Below, in pieces: positions 19,578-30,275 of a stretch of 64,000 nt of DNA. The first letter of the stretch is position 1, and every line of letters starts with the position of its first letter. The position numbers and the translations under genes were made by a program. Source of the stretch: Symbiodinium natans (taxonomy: Eukaryota; Sar; Dinophyceae; Suessiales; Symbiodiniaceae); contig CAJNDS010002233.1 in assembly GCA_905221605.1 (NCBI GenBank), forward strand, positions 499,491 through 563,490, written 5' to 3'. The notes below the pieces were generated by a model. It was not told the origin of the DNA. It saw only the letters and a list, made by a program, of their open reading frames with translations, and did no database searches.

Positions 19578-20520
19578 GCGACACGCCCTTACACTGCGCT
19601 TGCCGCCATGATGCAGCCAAAGCCGTGTTGCAGCTTCTGGACAAGTCCTCACACAGCAGCTCTGCTGCAGCGCGCAACCCGTGCTTCAATTGGTACGAAG
19701 GCTTGACTCACATCAAGCTTCAGCTCAGACATCCAATGTAGTTGAATGCAAAAATCAACATAACTTAGGAATGGCATCAGACATGTGCGTGCAGAGGCCA
19801 CTGTAGACCCTAGCAAGGTACAGCAGAACTTCTTCGCGCTGCAGCCTCATCGGCGAGAAGCAGGCAGTGGGGGAGCAGCTTCCCGAGCTGAAGAGTGCCC
19901 CGACCCAGGCCACGAACAGGCGCAACGAAACAGCACTGCACGTCGCGGCGGTGGCGGCATCACCGCAGCTTTGGGCAAGTCTTGGGGAAGCAGCCAAGGC
20001 ACACCCCCTTTGCAACAAGGGCCTCGAGAAGCAAGACCCATCGCATGTCCCACACAGGACTCCATGTGCTGGCCTGAGGACTGCCCGGAACCCGTGTGCT
20101 TGGAAGAGCGCTCCGATGGTGGCGGCACTGCTCTCCACTACGCTGCGCTGGAAGGAGCCCCCGCAAGGCTATCTATGCTAAATTATGCTAACATATGCTG
20201 CCGCGCCTGCTCTGCTCTTTCTTTGAATTCTTCTTTGAATTGGGCTTGGACGAGTGACATGTGTACATGGTGAACTTCGCAGCCGGTGTCCTTACCATGC
20301 ACAGCTGCAAGGAAACGCGGTTGCCTTCCAAACCTTGCTGGAAGCAAGGGCAGACGCGTTTGCAGTGGACCTGGAGGTGGAGTTCAGAGGGAAAACAGGG
20401 CATCATGTTGACCTTGCAGTATCTTGCTCTATCTTCGTCTGGCTCTGTACGTCGCAGGGTCGCACACCGCGTGACCTGGTAGTGACCACGCAGCTCGAGA
20501 ATTTGCTCGGCAGGGAGGCC
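19578..20520 (+). CDS. Ankyrin-repeat protein, 3' exons
   Basis: Ankyrin exons resume after a CTCAG acceptor at 19573-19577. They are 19578-19680 (DTPLHCACRHDAAKAVLQLL), about 19905-20030 (NETALHVAAVAASPQLWAS), about 20112-20165 (GGTALHYAALEGAP), about 20312-20383 (VAFQTLLEARADAFAVD) and 20459-20520 (GRTPRDLVVTTQLENLL). Each shows the TALHxAA or LLEARAD core typical of ankyrin helices. Spacing suggests introns cut single repeats into separate exons. The simplest reading is one ankyrin gene from 14.7 to 20.5 kb with the DAAF9-like frame in its middle. The C-terminus was not located. Confidence 0.6.
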
Positions 20521-21017
20521 AGCTATGGCTTGACCCAGGAGCCACCCCCAAGCACGCTCGTGCGCACGTTTCGGGTTCGAACCGCCAGGAGGACCGTGTG
20601 GAGAAGCTGGTTGCGCTCGGCCGCGGGCTGCTGCACGGCTTGAACAGAGCCTTGCATGAATCGCGCCAATTATCATGACCATGGTAACAGTGCCCTCGCT
20701 GCTCGGCAGTGAACGGTGGCTGTTGTAGGGGATCGTGAAACTCTCGATGTCCCATCCCTCTAGATATCGGGTCTCCCTTCTCTTCCTTTGCTCACTTCGC
20801 AAAAATGTCCGAATCTGGCGAGGGTTCGAGTTTTCAGGCATGCCGCGCTAAGCGGCTACTGATCTCTTTGTTGGTGGCCGTTTCAGGGCTCTTGGCACAG
20901 AAACCAATCTCTTCGAAACTCAATAGCATTCTAACATTCTGTTGCTGTTGCCTCCTGGCCTCTTGGTCTCTTGGCCAGAAGTTCCGTCACTGCAACACTG
21001 AAGGATTTTTTGGAATC

Positions 21018-21262
21018 CTACAAGGCCCCATGCAGGGGCTGAAGGGCATTTTGGCATCCTTCAGGACATTTTGGTATCCTTCAAGGCCCACATCATAAGA
21101 ATAATAGTAATAATGAGAATAACAATCATAAGAATAGTAAAAAAATAGGATCAAATATAAAACATTGTAATAATGAGAAGAAGAAGAGGATCAACAAGAA
21201 CAGTCATAATAATCTGGGGCCGAAGGAATTCCAGAAATCCTTCAGGGCCCCCATGCAAGGGC
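21018..21262. repeat. Direct repeats flanking an AAT-rich island
   Basis: Similar segments at about 21020-21049 and 21236-21265 share GGCCCC followed by CATGCA and GGGGCTGA/AGGGCTGA. Between them lies about 120 bases of AATAAT/AAGAAG-rich sequence (21097-21214), sharply different in composition. Confidence 0.55.
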
Positions 21263-21448
21263 TGACGGGGTGTGGAAGTCTAATGTTGCATGCAATCTTG
21301 GAGGTGCTACTGTAGGGAACGGGGCTGAAGTGAGTGTTGTTGACGTCGTTGATTGCGAGTAGATGTGTGTGCGGAGTAGAATGTTGAGTTGTGGAAGTTC
21401 TGCGGCTTGGGGCACGCCTTTCCTGTGAACAGACAGCACCCTTGAAGG

Positions 21449-21535
21449 TTTAGGGTTTAGGGTTTAGGGTTTAGGGTTTAGGGTTTAGGGTTTAGGGTTT
21501 AGGGTTTAGGGTTTAGGGTTTAGGGTTTAGGGTTT
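21449..21535. repeat. Interstitial telomere array, TTTAGGG x12
   Basis: Twelve perfect consecutive TTTAGGG units, followed by a broken copy at 21543. Confidence 0.95.
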
Positions 21536-21562
21536 AGCTTAAGGTTTAGGGGACAGTGAGAA

Positions 21563-24282
21563 ATGGCACAAAATCTGAGGCTTGCGCAGAGCAAGTTCGA
21601 CAGGGCCATCAAGGCTTTCCACCACACACTCCAGGCTGCAGAAGTTGCGCCGGGGAAGGCAGGGCATGGGTTTAGGGGTTTAGGGGGTTTAGGGGGTTTA
21701 GGGGGTTTCGGGGGTTTAGGGGGTTCAGGGGGTTTAGGGGGTTTAGGGGTTTAGGGTTCACAAACGGGTTTGGGGGTTTCGGGTTTTGGGGACTCGGGGA
21801 ACCTTGTGTCTTTCAACCCGAGAGAAATCTTGACAAGGGCGAGCCAAGAGAAGCTCAGCTGGATTGGGGAGCCTTGGCTGTTGGCATTCTTGCTTGCCGC
21901 ATGTTTCTTCACCACATGAGCGTCACTACACCGCAGCTGTCAGGAAGAGAGGAGATGTGCCGACAGCTTGCAGCTCGGCTGTACGCGAGGAAACTTCTCA
22001 AAATGTGTACTTGCGCGCTCGAGCTTGCTCCGAACCTCGCCCAGGAGCAGCAGCTGAAAGCGGGCGAAACCATGCAGGTCCCAGACTTACATTCAGCCTC
22101 GCCTTGGTCCTTGGTTTGATGCATGATTCCACATGCCTTTCCTTGTGCTGGGGCCTTTTGGGGGTGCAGGTTGTTTAGAGTTTCCGTTGCAGTCGACCTT
22201 TTTCCGGCCACAGTCCCCCATCATGTCGCCACCCAAGTTTCAAGCTGGACAAAGGTTGCGCGGTAAAAAATGCATGTTTGTTTTTTGTTTGGGGGGGGGT
22301 TGAGTATATGCGGAATCCCAGTCTTGTTTGGGAAGAATCCATGTCTTGCGTTTTCGCTAGAGCGCTGTAATCGCAAGGCAAAAACCATGTTTTGCGTATC
22401 GGAGGTGTGCGGTGGGTGTCCGAATAGCTGTCCTTCAAAGCGCAGAAGATCAATTAAGACCTCGATTGCAAAAATTTGCCCAAGGCTGGTCCGCTTTTCA
22501 TACTAGACTACGACAACGCAGCCGCGATGCCACATGCGTAGCCAGGGTCAAACTTCAGCAACGCCTAAAGCAACAACCTTGAAATTTCAAACCAAGAAAG
22601 GTGAGATTAATATCCAAGCCACTCGCCTCGCTTGCCATGACAGGCCTGTTCCCCTCTTCCGGACTACAAGAACGTGGCCGTAAGTAGTAAGCAGCCGAAA
22701 CACAGTGAGCAGACATGAGTGTGGGCCTAACCAGAGCTAAGTTTCAGGCCAACGCCTAAACGACCAAAAAACACAAAAAGCAAGCAGAAACAAAAACAAC
22801 TTCTGAAACTCATAGATGGCTCTTGATCAGCCTTGGTATCCAAGAGTTCCTGTCTGGCAGCGTGGCGGCTGCCTGTTTGGGCTGTGCCCTCTTCCATGTC
22901 GTATGTTGTTGCTGCTGTTGTCGCTGTGTCACCGTCGCTTTTTTGGAGTTGGCCCTCTGCTCACGTCCCCCTTTAGGCCAGGTTCGCACCTCGGACGATT
23001 CCCTACTCAACCCAACTCATCGAAATGGCCGCAATCTGAGCCTTAAAGAGCGTCACTGTCACCTTTCTTAGTTGGGGCGCACAGAAAATATGTGGCATTC
23101 AGATTTTGTGGCAAGCCAAGCCTGCTAGGAAAATGTCTTGCTGAGGCCGAGCTAGGCCTAGGCGGCCTGGGCCAATCAATTGACCTCTGCAGCCTTCGCA
23201 AGACATTGCCGCAAAGACTCCCGGAGCAAGAGGGGCGGATCTATGTATCCTGGTTGCTTTAGAAATGTCGACCAGTGATGACCAGCAAAGCGCGCTGCAC
23301 CGATGTCTTTTCAAGTTTTTGCATGGCCCGAGGAGGGTCTATCAGATCCGCCGGCGAGCTTGCGGAGGTGTGGCATGCTGTGGCATGGCGGTCATGGGAG
23401 TTTTGGAGCATCTGCTGATTCGTGTTTTTTCTCCGAGTTTGGTGGCGGATGCCCTGCTGGGGCTCTGCTACGCGCACCTGGGTTGTGGCGAGCGGCAGCA
23501 TTGCATCGCAGCCGCAGGGGCTGCTCTCCGGTTGTCACCTGCGTCCTGGCAGGCATGCGAAGATCCGAAATAGGCTGCCCCCCCCCCCCCCCCCCGCCCC
23601 CGCCGACTCTTGACTTTCGATCACATGTCGTGGTGGCAGGCATTCTTCGCTCGCGGAACGGTGTACCTCCAGGGTGGAGACTTGCCAGAAGCAGAACAGG
23701 ACCTCAAAGAGGCGTGGCGACTCCGGGACAAGATGCCGAAGTCTGACGAGGAGGTGCACAGATGAAAAAAAAAGTATATATATATATATATATATAGATA
23801 CCCATAAAATTATGCATATGCGTACATGTCTTGATAGCGTTGTATCGCACTATGTAGACTTGGCTGAAATTAGTATGCCCCCTGAGGTTCTAACAAAGTT
23901 CAATGTCGCACAAGAACTGGCCCGACTGATGAAGTTACAGTTGCATCTTAAACCCGGAAGCCATCGCTGCCACAGTTTTGCAGGGGCCGCTTTCAATGTG
24001 CTTCCTGCATCCTCCTCCCTTACGAGCTAAGGGATCTTTGCTGTACCTCTTCTTTGCATAGGGCCCGGCAGGAAATGTGCGAAACGGGTCACCGAGCGAT
24101 AGGTAAAGTGGGCTAGCAGTCTCCCCCCTAAACCCTAAACCCTAAACCCTAAACCCTAGATGTCATAGGTCCTGCGGGCCCGCATTGGCACGCTTCGGCA
24201 GCTCCAGAGCGAGGAAGCAACAGCGGCACGGCGCATGCTTGGTCTAGGCTCCCAGCTCTGGGCGGAACGCAATTACGCCTGA
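21563..24282 (+). CDS. TPR-like protein, multi-exon
   Basis: Exon-like segments on one strand carry tetratricopeptide-type helix pairs. They are 21563-21663 (LAQSKFDRAIKAFHHTLQAA, starting at ATG), 21930-22080 (RQLAARLYARKLLKMC, ALELAPNLAQEQQLKAGE), 23436-23560 (ADALLGLCYAHLGCGERQH, GAALRLSPASWQ) and 23640-23753 (AFFARGTVYLQGGDLPEAE, DLKEAWRLRDKMPKS, then a GT donor). Later come about 23874-23960 (PPEVLTKFNVAQELARLM) and a terminal exon at 24169-24282 (RIGTLRQLQSEEATAARRML) ending in TGA. The YLQGGDLPEAEQDLKEA pattern is a textbook TPR second helix. TPRs are scaffolds for protein partners; no specific role can be named. Joins are inferred from AG/GT sites. Confidence 0.55.
21668..21757. repeat. 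Telomere-variant array (TTTAGGGG and TTTAGGGGG)
   Basis: About eleven units with one to three extra Gs and occasional base changes, directly after a candidate TPR exon. Confidence 0.85.
22081..23435. other. Large intron or intergenic stretch in the TPR gene
   Basis: A weak possible exon near 22825-22910 (LGIQEFLSGSVAAACLG) is hydrophobic and unassigned. A G9-10 tract lies near 22291-22300. Nothing else recognised. Confidence 0.35.
23576..23597. repeat. C homopolymer tract
   Basis: About 19 Cs then CGCCCCC, in the intron just before the 23640 exon. Confidence 0.9.
23773..23798. repeat. (TA)n microsatellite
   Basis: About twelve TA units following the 23753 donor. Confidence 0.9.
24126..24159. 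repeat. Interstitial telomere array, CCCTAAA orientation
   Basis: Four to five CCCTAAA units in the intron ending at 24168, so orientation is opposite to the 21.4 kb array. Confidence 0.9.
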
Positions 24283-24308
24283 AGAACTCCAGGCGAAGCA
24301 CATAATCT

Positions 24309-24385
24309 GTGTATGTATGTATATATATATATATACATATACATGTACATACATACATATATATATATATATACTTATATTCATA
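24309..24385. repeat. (TA)n/(CATA)n microsatellite
   Basis: GTATGTAT, (TA)n, CATACATA and second (TA)n tracts. Confidence 0.9.
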
Positions 24386-24631
24386 TTTCTATTTTTGTTG
24401 TATACATGTACCTACGTATACACGGCGCAAAGTATGAAGAATCTCGACATAAGACGTGCCACCCAGCTCTGCACGGATGTGTGCTTGCCTGTCCAGGTGT
24501 GATGGACCTGGACACAATGGACTGATGCAAGACTTGAGCTTTTGACTTGCGCGATTTGTTACGGCAAAAGAAACCGTTCGGTACCTGTGCTAAGAACTTT
24601 AACTGCGCTCCTGTAACCACTTGGCGGCCAG

Positions 24632-24705
24632 GTGATTGCCACGACTGTAGTGGCAAAAGTTCAGGACATGAATCCGCAGGAGACATGCAGACGAAAGTGT
24701 GTGCA
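24632..24705 (+). CDS. Candidate internal exon
   Basis: Between CAG (24629-24631) and a GTACAAG donor the frame reads VIATTVVAKVQDMNPQE and TCRRKCVQ. Boundaries are good; family unknown. Confidence 0.4.
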
Positions 24706-25455
24706 GGTACAAGGGGACTCAGTAGACAGGTTCATGCAGTCATACCAGTGTAGCTGCGAGCTTTCTTCAGGATTTGTCCAGGACTGCCTGGGCCTTCGTC
24801 CAGCCCTCATCACAGACCGTCCCTTGCATCCATCCGTGCGACATCAGTTTTTGCTCAAGAAGAGAGGCGAACGTGCGAATCAAGCACGAGAAGCTCATGG
24901 ACGAAATTTCTTGGGAGGCCCATGAGTTGTGTGTCTTTTGCATCCGAGCAGATCTCAAGTTGGAAGGCCCCTCCTTGCTCATCTCAAGCCACAGCTGTCC
25001 AACAAATCTCGATAGCACAGAACTTCAGGTACTTGCAGAAAAATCGCCATAGCTTATTCAGGAAATAGTGATTGTTCTGGCACACTGGGTGCGGGGCTGT
25101 TCGGCTGCCCTTACATGAGTACATTCAGTACCATGGGTCGGTATGAGTCATCTGCAAAAACTGCACCCAGCCCGCCACCGCCTTATCGGCATCTTCTATC
25201 ACTCCTCTCGTCGAAGCCCGTTTAAGCAAGCCCGCAAAAGGGATTCACAAAAGGGGGCTTCAAAGAATTCACTGTGAGAGTTCGCCCCAAGAAAACGCCA
25301 TGGGGCGACCAGACTTGGGCCTTGGTCTCGCTGAAAGCGGGTTGCCGGCGCTGAGGAGGCAGTTTCCCCATGTGGAGGCGAGCTGCGACAGCTTGGCAGT
25401 ATGTGGAGATATGTTGAGCTGTTCTAGGAGGAGTTGAAGTGCATCAGCCATAAGA
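24706..25455. other. Unresolved stretch
   Basis: A frame near 25299-25430 (GLAESGLPALRRQFPHVEAS) is protein-like but has no clear splice sites; it may belong to the gene ending at 25607. Confidence 0.3.
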
Positions 25456-25607
25456 CAAAAAAAGACAAGCGCAAGCAAAGTGTGGCAACGGATTTGCCTT
25501 TCGAGGTGGATGCCTTGAACCTCTTCCTCGAGTCGAGCGATGGGGGCTTGGCGGCCGACTCGCTAGCGGCCTTGGCTGACGCCTGGCATGACCTTGTGCA
25601 AGCTTGA
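25456..25607 (+). CDS. C-terminal exon of an unidentified protein
   Basis: A lysine-rich lead (KKDKRKQSVATD) is followed by LPFEVDALNLFLESSDGG and LAADSLAALADAWHDLVQA and a TGA at 25605-25607. The alternating leucine/alanine pattern suggests two amphipathic helices at a protein C-terminus. Confidence 0.45.
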
Positions 25608-26547
25608 TGACCTTTGTCCTTCTTTGGCTTAAAGTTCCTAAAGAGCTCAACCCACCATCGACCTCACGATAGTAAGCTCGTAGTCTTCTGTAAGAAAAGG
25701 CCAGTCATGTGTGCGGCGCAGTGGCTAGATACGTAGTTGCACTGTTCAGTTCAGGCATGCGACATTTCATGTGCTCCTGATAAATCCGTCAGCCTGGATC
25801 ACCTTCTATCATGTCTCTCTCCCGGAGAGAAGTTCCTCTTTTTGCTTCTTGTTTTCTCTTATTTTCACTTGCGATCGTCGAAACCAACCATCGCAATCCA
25901 TAGAAACTGCTGTGATCCCCCTTTCTTCGGGACCCAGCGAAGTTGAAATTGATTCGTTACGGAACTTTGGTCCTCAAAGCCGTCGAATGCCGCCGATGTG
26001 GAACCAGGTAGAGAGCAAGCCGGCGCGGGTGCTTCGTTTCACATTTGCGGAGTTTGTTCTTTTGTTGTCGTAGTTTTAGTCGTCGTGGCAGTGGCTTCAA
26101 GGACATGGAACAGGAAGCGGCGGCGAGCAAAGAGGACCAGCTCCTTGGCGCTTTCTTTGCGCCATGGGGAGCAAAGCCCCTCTTCGTACTCTCCTCGTAG
26201 ACGTCGTCAAGCTTGCCAGCGATTTTGCCTGGGGTCATGATGCACCATAGAATGGAAACAAGCATGCGAAGATGCATTTAGTAACTAAGTGACTAAATGC
26301 ATCTTAGCATGCTTGTTCAGTAGTATCACACTGTACAAGCGTAGAAGAATCTAAGAATACGATCTGATCAGGTTTGGCCATTTGCCAGTCCGTGGCTGCA
26401 GGGTGGCCAGAAGAGAGGGATGTGGGTCTCTGCAGGTGCGAGAGCTTTCCTAAAAGCAAACCGTGGAAAAGTTATATCTATATATACCTATATACACAAG
26501 ATCGTTATAATCATAAAGTAATTCTAGCAATGGCATTACTCGTGCAG
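25608..26547. other. Non-coding stretch with a perfect-type hairpin
   Basis: Apart from the inverted repeat at 26257-26317 and a short GTCGT-rich tract near 26062-26095, no feature is supported. Confidence 0.35.
26257..26317. repeat. 26-bp inverted repeat with 9-base loop
   Basis: Arms 26257-26282 and 26292-26317 are complementary at 25 of 26 positions around the loop AACTAAGTG. No flanking target-site duplication was recognised. It could be a miniature element, a structured RNA or a cruciform site. Confidence 0.85.
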
Positions 26548-26649
26548 GTCGTCTTCGAGGGCGGGGACAGTCCGCCTCATGTAGGCACGGTTCTGTCAAT
26601 CGCGGGCTTTGGGGAGCTCGCGAAGTGCGAGAAGGAGGCTCCCCGGCAT
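26548..26649 (+). CDS. Candidate internal exon
   Basis: Between CAG and a GTAAGC donor (26650) the frame reads VVFEGGDSPPHVGTVLSIAG and FGELAKCEKEAPRH. Both splice sites are good. Family unknown. Confidence 0.45.
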
Positions 26650-26726
26650 GTAAGCAGCCTTTTTTCCGGAAGCAAAGCTCAGACTCAATAATCTTCAAAG
26701 TACTTCTTGGCGGTTTACGTTCTTAG

Positions 26727-26806
26727 GGGTACTTTATTGGGGTCCTTACTATCAGGGGATCCTACTATTTGGGGTCTATATTCGGGGTCCCTTATTATCG
26801 TAAAGC
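26727..26806. repeat. GGGGTCC-type short degenerate tandem
   Basis: About five imperfect units of the form TTGGGGTCCTTACTAT. Related units occur at 13,225-13,310 and, in the opposite sense, at 38,795-38,940. Confidence 0.6.
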
Positions 26807-27213
26807 CCCCTTATGGAGCTCTGGAGTTTGCACCGTGAAGCTGTCGGCATGCTTAGGTGCTGCAGGCCGGCCTTGTCCTTCCCACCGGCGAGGTCTTGTC
26901 GCTTCAGATGGGATGCGAACCGAAACTTGAAGATACATTCATTCGAACTCATGAGATTTCAATTTCCTACTTCTCTTCTTGGCGACTGCGTCTGCGCCGC
27001 TGTGCAGCACAGGACCAGCTTTCTGCTGCAGGAGTTTGGCATGCACGAACTGCGGGTGTGCAGCGGTGGTGCGGAGGTTGAACGTTGTTGGTTCATGGTG
27101 AGAAGCTCGCCTTGTCTTGAGAACCTTGCAAAAACGCGTGGACCATTCCACATGCTGACAAGGGCTGGGCCACAAGGAAGCATTGCTTTGTAAAGCCTGA
27201 GGCTCCCCATTGG

Positions 27214-27480
27214 GTGAGTATGGTGACGCCCTTGATCTGTTCAACGATGCGCAACTTGGAGCTATGTGCAGCAGCGGCGCTTGTTCAGGCATCTTCGCAT
27301 CGTGAGCTTCCTGTCATTGTGACTCAGATCATGCATAGCGCGTCAAGGTACGACTGGGCCTGGGATGGAGCCTGGACATCTGACCTCGAAGATTCCGTTC
27401 TGAACCTCCTAGTCGCTCTAGATGAACGGTTTGAAGCCGTCGCAAGTGGGTCTGGTGGCCCGGAAGATATTGGATCTTGA
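27214..27480 (+). CDS. Candidate exon, hypothetical
   Basis: The frame contains LCAAAALVQASSHRELPVIV, TQIMHSASRYDWAWDGAW and DLEDSVLNLLVALDERFEA before TGA at 27478-27480. The second half is clearly protein-like. It lies 345 bases upstream of the J-domain exon and may be separate. Confidence 0.4.
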   Translation: MSMVTPLICSTMRNLELCAAAALVQASSHRELPVIVTQIMHSASRYDWAWDGAWTSDLEDSVLNLLVALDERFEAVASGSGGPEDIGS

Positions 27481-27824
27481 GTTTGACTTGTGCTGGGACA
27501 CAATCCCTTATGTGTGTCCTGCGATAGTGACCGCCCAGTAAAGTGGCGGGGCCAGGTGGGTTCCTTGCTCAGTCGCTGATGTCTACCTTGTCCTCGCCAA
27601 AGAAGCGCATGGAGAAGAACTTGTCGAAGGCTTTGGAGTCGCAGGACAGGGATCTCGGATGCAGGTACAAGTAGTAGTAGCAAGGTCCGGTGCTGCACAT
27701 AAGCGAGTCAGCTCATGGCAAGCTCTTTCCTGCGGGTTGTTTTCTTGCTGGATCAAGAGAATGGTGACGAGAGCGATGCTACCTAGCTTGTGCTTAACTT
27801 GCATGGCCAACCCCTGTGCTCTAC

Positions 27825-28060
27825 ATGCGCGATGACTACTACGAGCTATTGGGTCTTCAGAGGAATGCAACCGCGCGGGAGATTGTGCGCGCTTACCGTC
27901 GGGCGTCTCTAAAGCTCCACCCAGACAAGGTTGTCACGTCAGACGAGGTCGAACAGCTTGTGGCGGCTGAGAGCTTTGCGGCGCTGCGGGAGGCTTATGA
28001 CACCTTGTCGGATCCAAAAGCCAGGGAGAGGTATGACCAAAGGGCAAAGTGGATGTCCAG
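27825..28060 (+). CDS. J-domain (DnaJ/Hsp40-type) exon
   Basis: From ATG 27825 the frame reads MRDDYYELLGLQRNATARE, then AYRRASLKLHPDKVV with the diagnostic HPD loop, and ALREAYDTLSDPKARERYDQ. This is a complete J-domain of about 70 residues, which recruits an Hsp70 partner and stimulates its ATPase. It lies at the very N-terminus, as in many Hsp40s. The frame stays open to 28535, but after about 28060 it becomes P/R-rich and is probably intron. Downstream exons at 29.2-29.5 kb may belong to the same gene. Confidence 0.85.
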
Positions 28061-29187
28061 CCATCCCGATCAAGTTCGCCCAGTCCGCCCTGCCACCTGC
28101 GGCATTCTGTTGGGAGGGCAACCTGGCACAGGGCTTGCAACCAAGATGGTCATGGAAGTTCCAGAGCGAGCAGCCACAGCTGGAAGAATGACACAGAAGC
28201 CCCAGGTGGGAAGAATGGGACGATGGGACTGGCCCTCGCCAACCATCGAGCGAGCGCCAAGCCGCGGAGCCAGTCCTGGCGCATTTGGCGTGCCGGGTTT
28301 GTCTTGGGGTGCCCATGCTCCGCCAAGAACCCTTAGCCGGCCGGGTTCCAGGGTGGGGGCGGAGTCCTTCAAGCTCGATCCCCTGCACATGGTCCACGTC
28401 CAGCGTTTGGCACGTAACTCCGCGGCTTCTGCCACTGCTTCTGCCACGCACAAGTTCCACCCCTTAGCGTCAATTTGCGGCCCAGAGTGTGCGAAGCACA
28501 ACTACCGGCTTGCAGCCTGCAGCAAGTTGACTTAAAGATCTTAGCGTGCGGCCCATGCCACTTCCCGGGGTCTTGCATGGAAGCCGCAAAAGTCGCTTCA
28601 GAGCGGAGCACGAGCCCAAACCAGTTTAGGGCAGTGCCAGCGCGCAATGAACAGGCCCCAAGTGGGCCTCCTTTCACTGGCAAAGTCAGTGCAAAGGATG
28701 ATTGGCTCATGAGACTTGGCGTATCTTGGCACGCAGGTTGAATTCGACCGTGGACTTCTGCCAAGAATCTTGCCAAAACATATCCCCAAAACGGCACTTC
28801 GGGGATCCGATGGTCGATGTCTTTCTGACAATGAACTCAGCTTGGGAAGCAAAGCCGCGGCTGGACAGGACCCCCTGGCTTTAGGCCGGGCGGTCGGCTG
28901 CATCCGGGCCTTCATCTTGGGGCAGAGCCTCCTGGACATGTTTGCTCCCGCTGGTCAGGAGCCTGAAGACTTGGCTTGACTGCACTACAATGCTAAAAAA
29001 CCTTTAGGAGACTCCGTCAACAGGATCTGCAAAGCAGTGCCTTCTACCAAAGCATCGTGGCTTTCGAGCGGGCGCGCTTGGAGGCCAGGTCCCCGCATGT
29101 TTGGACAGTTGGTTTGGTCCTGGCAGCATAACTCCCACAACGAGGCCCAAAGGACCGATGAGCTGTCGCCCCCTGATTTGGGGCAAG
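28061..29187. other. Unresolved stretch after the J-domain
   Basis: Short protein-like islands occur (for example WEEWDDGTGPRQPSSERQ near 28206, ECAKHNYRLAACSKL near 28489), but splice joins could not be settled. Confidence 0.3.
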
Positions 29188-29304
29188 AGTCTCCAGGCAG
29201 CGTCGGCCCCGAAGCGGGAGGAGCTCCAGCAATCACTGCGACGCCTGGTCCTTGCTGCCGATGCCCACGTGGCTGACTTGTACAACTCCGGCAAGGGCCA
29301 GGAC
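29188..29304 (+). CDS. Candidate exon, helical
   Basis: Frame reads SLQAASAPKREELQQSLRR and LVLAADAHVADLYNSGKGQ. Amphipathic and protein-like, ends near a CAG. The next exon begins 67 bases downstream. Confidence 0.4.
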
Positions 29305-29370
29305 AGTGTAAGCCTTCAGGGACCGTTAAACACTGTCGGTGTGCAAGGATTTTTACAAAATCACCGGTAG

Positions 29371-29470
29371 GACTTCATCAAGCGATGGACTGGTGGACTT
29401 CGTGCAGACATTTCCGCCATGCTGGAGGGCTCATCGATGCACCCCTTGCCATTCCAGCAGATGAGAGGAC
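29371..29470 (+). CDS. Candidate exon
   Basis: After a GTAG acceptor the frame reads DFIKRWTGGLRADISAMLEG and SSMHPLPFQQMRGP. Possibly joined to the exon ending at 29304. Family unknown. Confidence 0.4.
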
Positions 29471-29757
29471 CTGATTGCCGGATGGGTGAGAAGTGTCTGT
29501 GAGCGTATTTGTGTGTGTGTGCCATCCACGGCATGCTCGTTGGAACCAGTGATGCACGCGGAGATTCGCAACCTGGCTTAGGAGGAGGAGGTGGCTATGT
29601 TGCAGACATGATGGCCACTGGGACCTTTCATGTGACTTTACTGTTTCGCAATGTCCTTGACAGTGTCGGGGGCCTTCAATTCGCTAATAGGTGTCGGGTA
29701 ATGCTGCTGAAGCCCTCATCCTCAGTCCATCCTATTGCCGGACTTGCCCTGAACCCT

Positions 29758-29845
29758 GACCCTAAACCCTAAACCCTAAACCCTAAACCCTAAACCCTAA
29801 ACCCTACACCCTAAACCCTAAACCCTAAACCCTAACCCCTACTTG
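29758..29845. repeat. Interstitial telomere array, CCCTAAA orientation
   Basis: About twelve CCCTAAA units with a few base changes (CCCTGAC, CCCTACA). Confidence 0.9.
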
Positions 29846-30028
29846 TCCAAATATGGAGGCCTCCATGGCAGAGTCCTTCCACGGCACAGGAGGCCTCGGC
29901 CGTGCAGAGACGACCGAGGCCATGTCCACGCTGCCTCCGCAGGCTTGATCTCCCGCTGTTTCACTTTGACTTACATGGGAGTATATCACTTCCTGGCCAC
30001 ATGTCTCATAAAAATAAGGGTGCACCTG

Positions 30029-30190
30029 TAGCTGCTGCTCGGCCAGATCTCATGGCTGCCTCAAGTGCAAGTGCCTTTACGTGGCGACTCCGGAAGGCCA
30101 CGTTCTCCATGGCACAGTCAAAGATGACCCGCTGGACTGAAAGCCTCGTGGACGAGCAAATTTGCCGCTTGGATGGGTTGGGAAAATATA
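30029..30190 (+). CDS. Weak candidate exon
   Basis: Frame reads VAAARPDLMAASSASAFTWR, then FSMAQSKMTRWTESLVDEQI. Protein-like but with uncertain ends, and it runs into AT repeats. Confidence 0.25.
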
Positions 30191-30204
30191 AAAAATGGGA
30201 ACAT

Positions 30205-30275
30205 ATATGTATATATATATATATATATATGCCATAAATAAATAAATAAATAAATATATATATATATATATGTAT
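30205..30275. repeat. (TA)n and (AAAT)n microsatellite
   Basis: Two (TA)n blocks separated by AAATAAAT units, followed at about 30294 by a G9-10 tract. Confidence 0.9.

Larger units (their letters stand above)
20521..21562. other. Non-coding stretch with AT-rich island
   Basis: Outside the repeats listed separately, no motif-bearing frame is seen. Confidence 0.35.

Noticed and set aside
20570-20585. GGTTCGAACC, like a tRNA B box
   Set aside because: The bases on either side do not form a five-pair T stem and no A box is visible upstream.
28070-28501. Minus-strand ORFs opposite the J-domain gene
   Set aside because: They are shadows in a GC-rich stretch, with no motif and with P/R/H bias.
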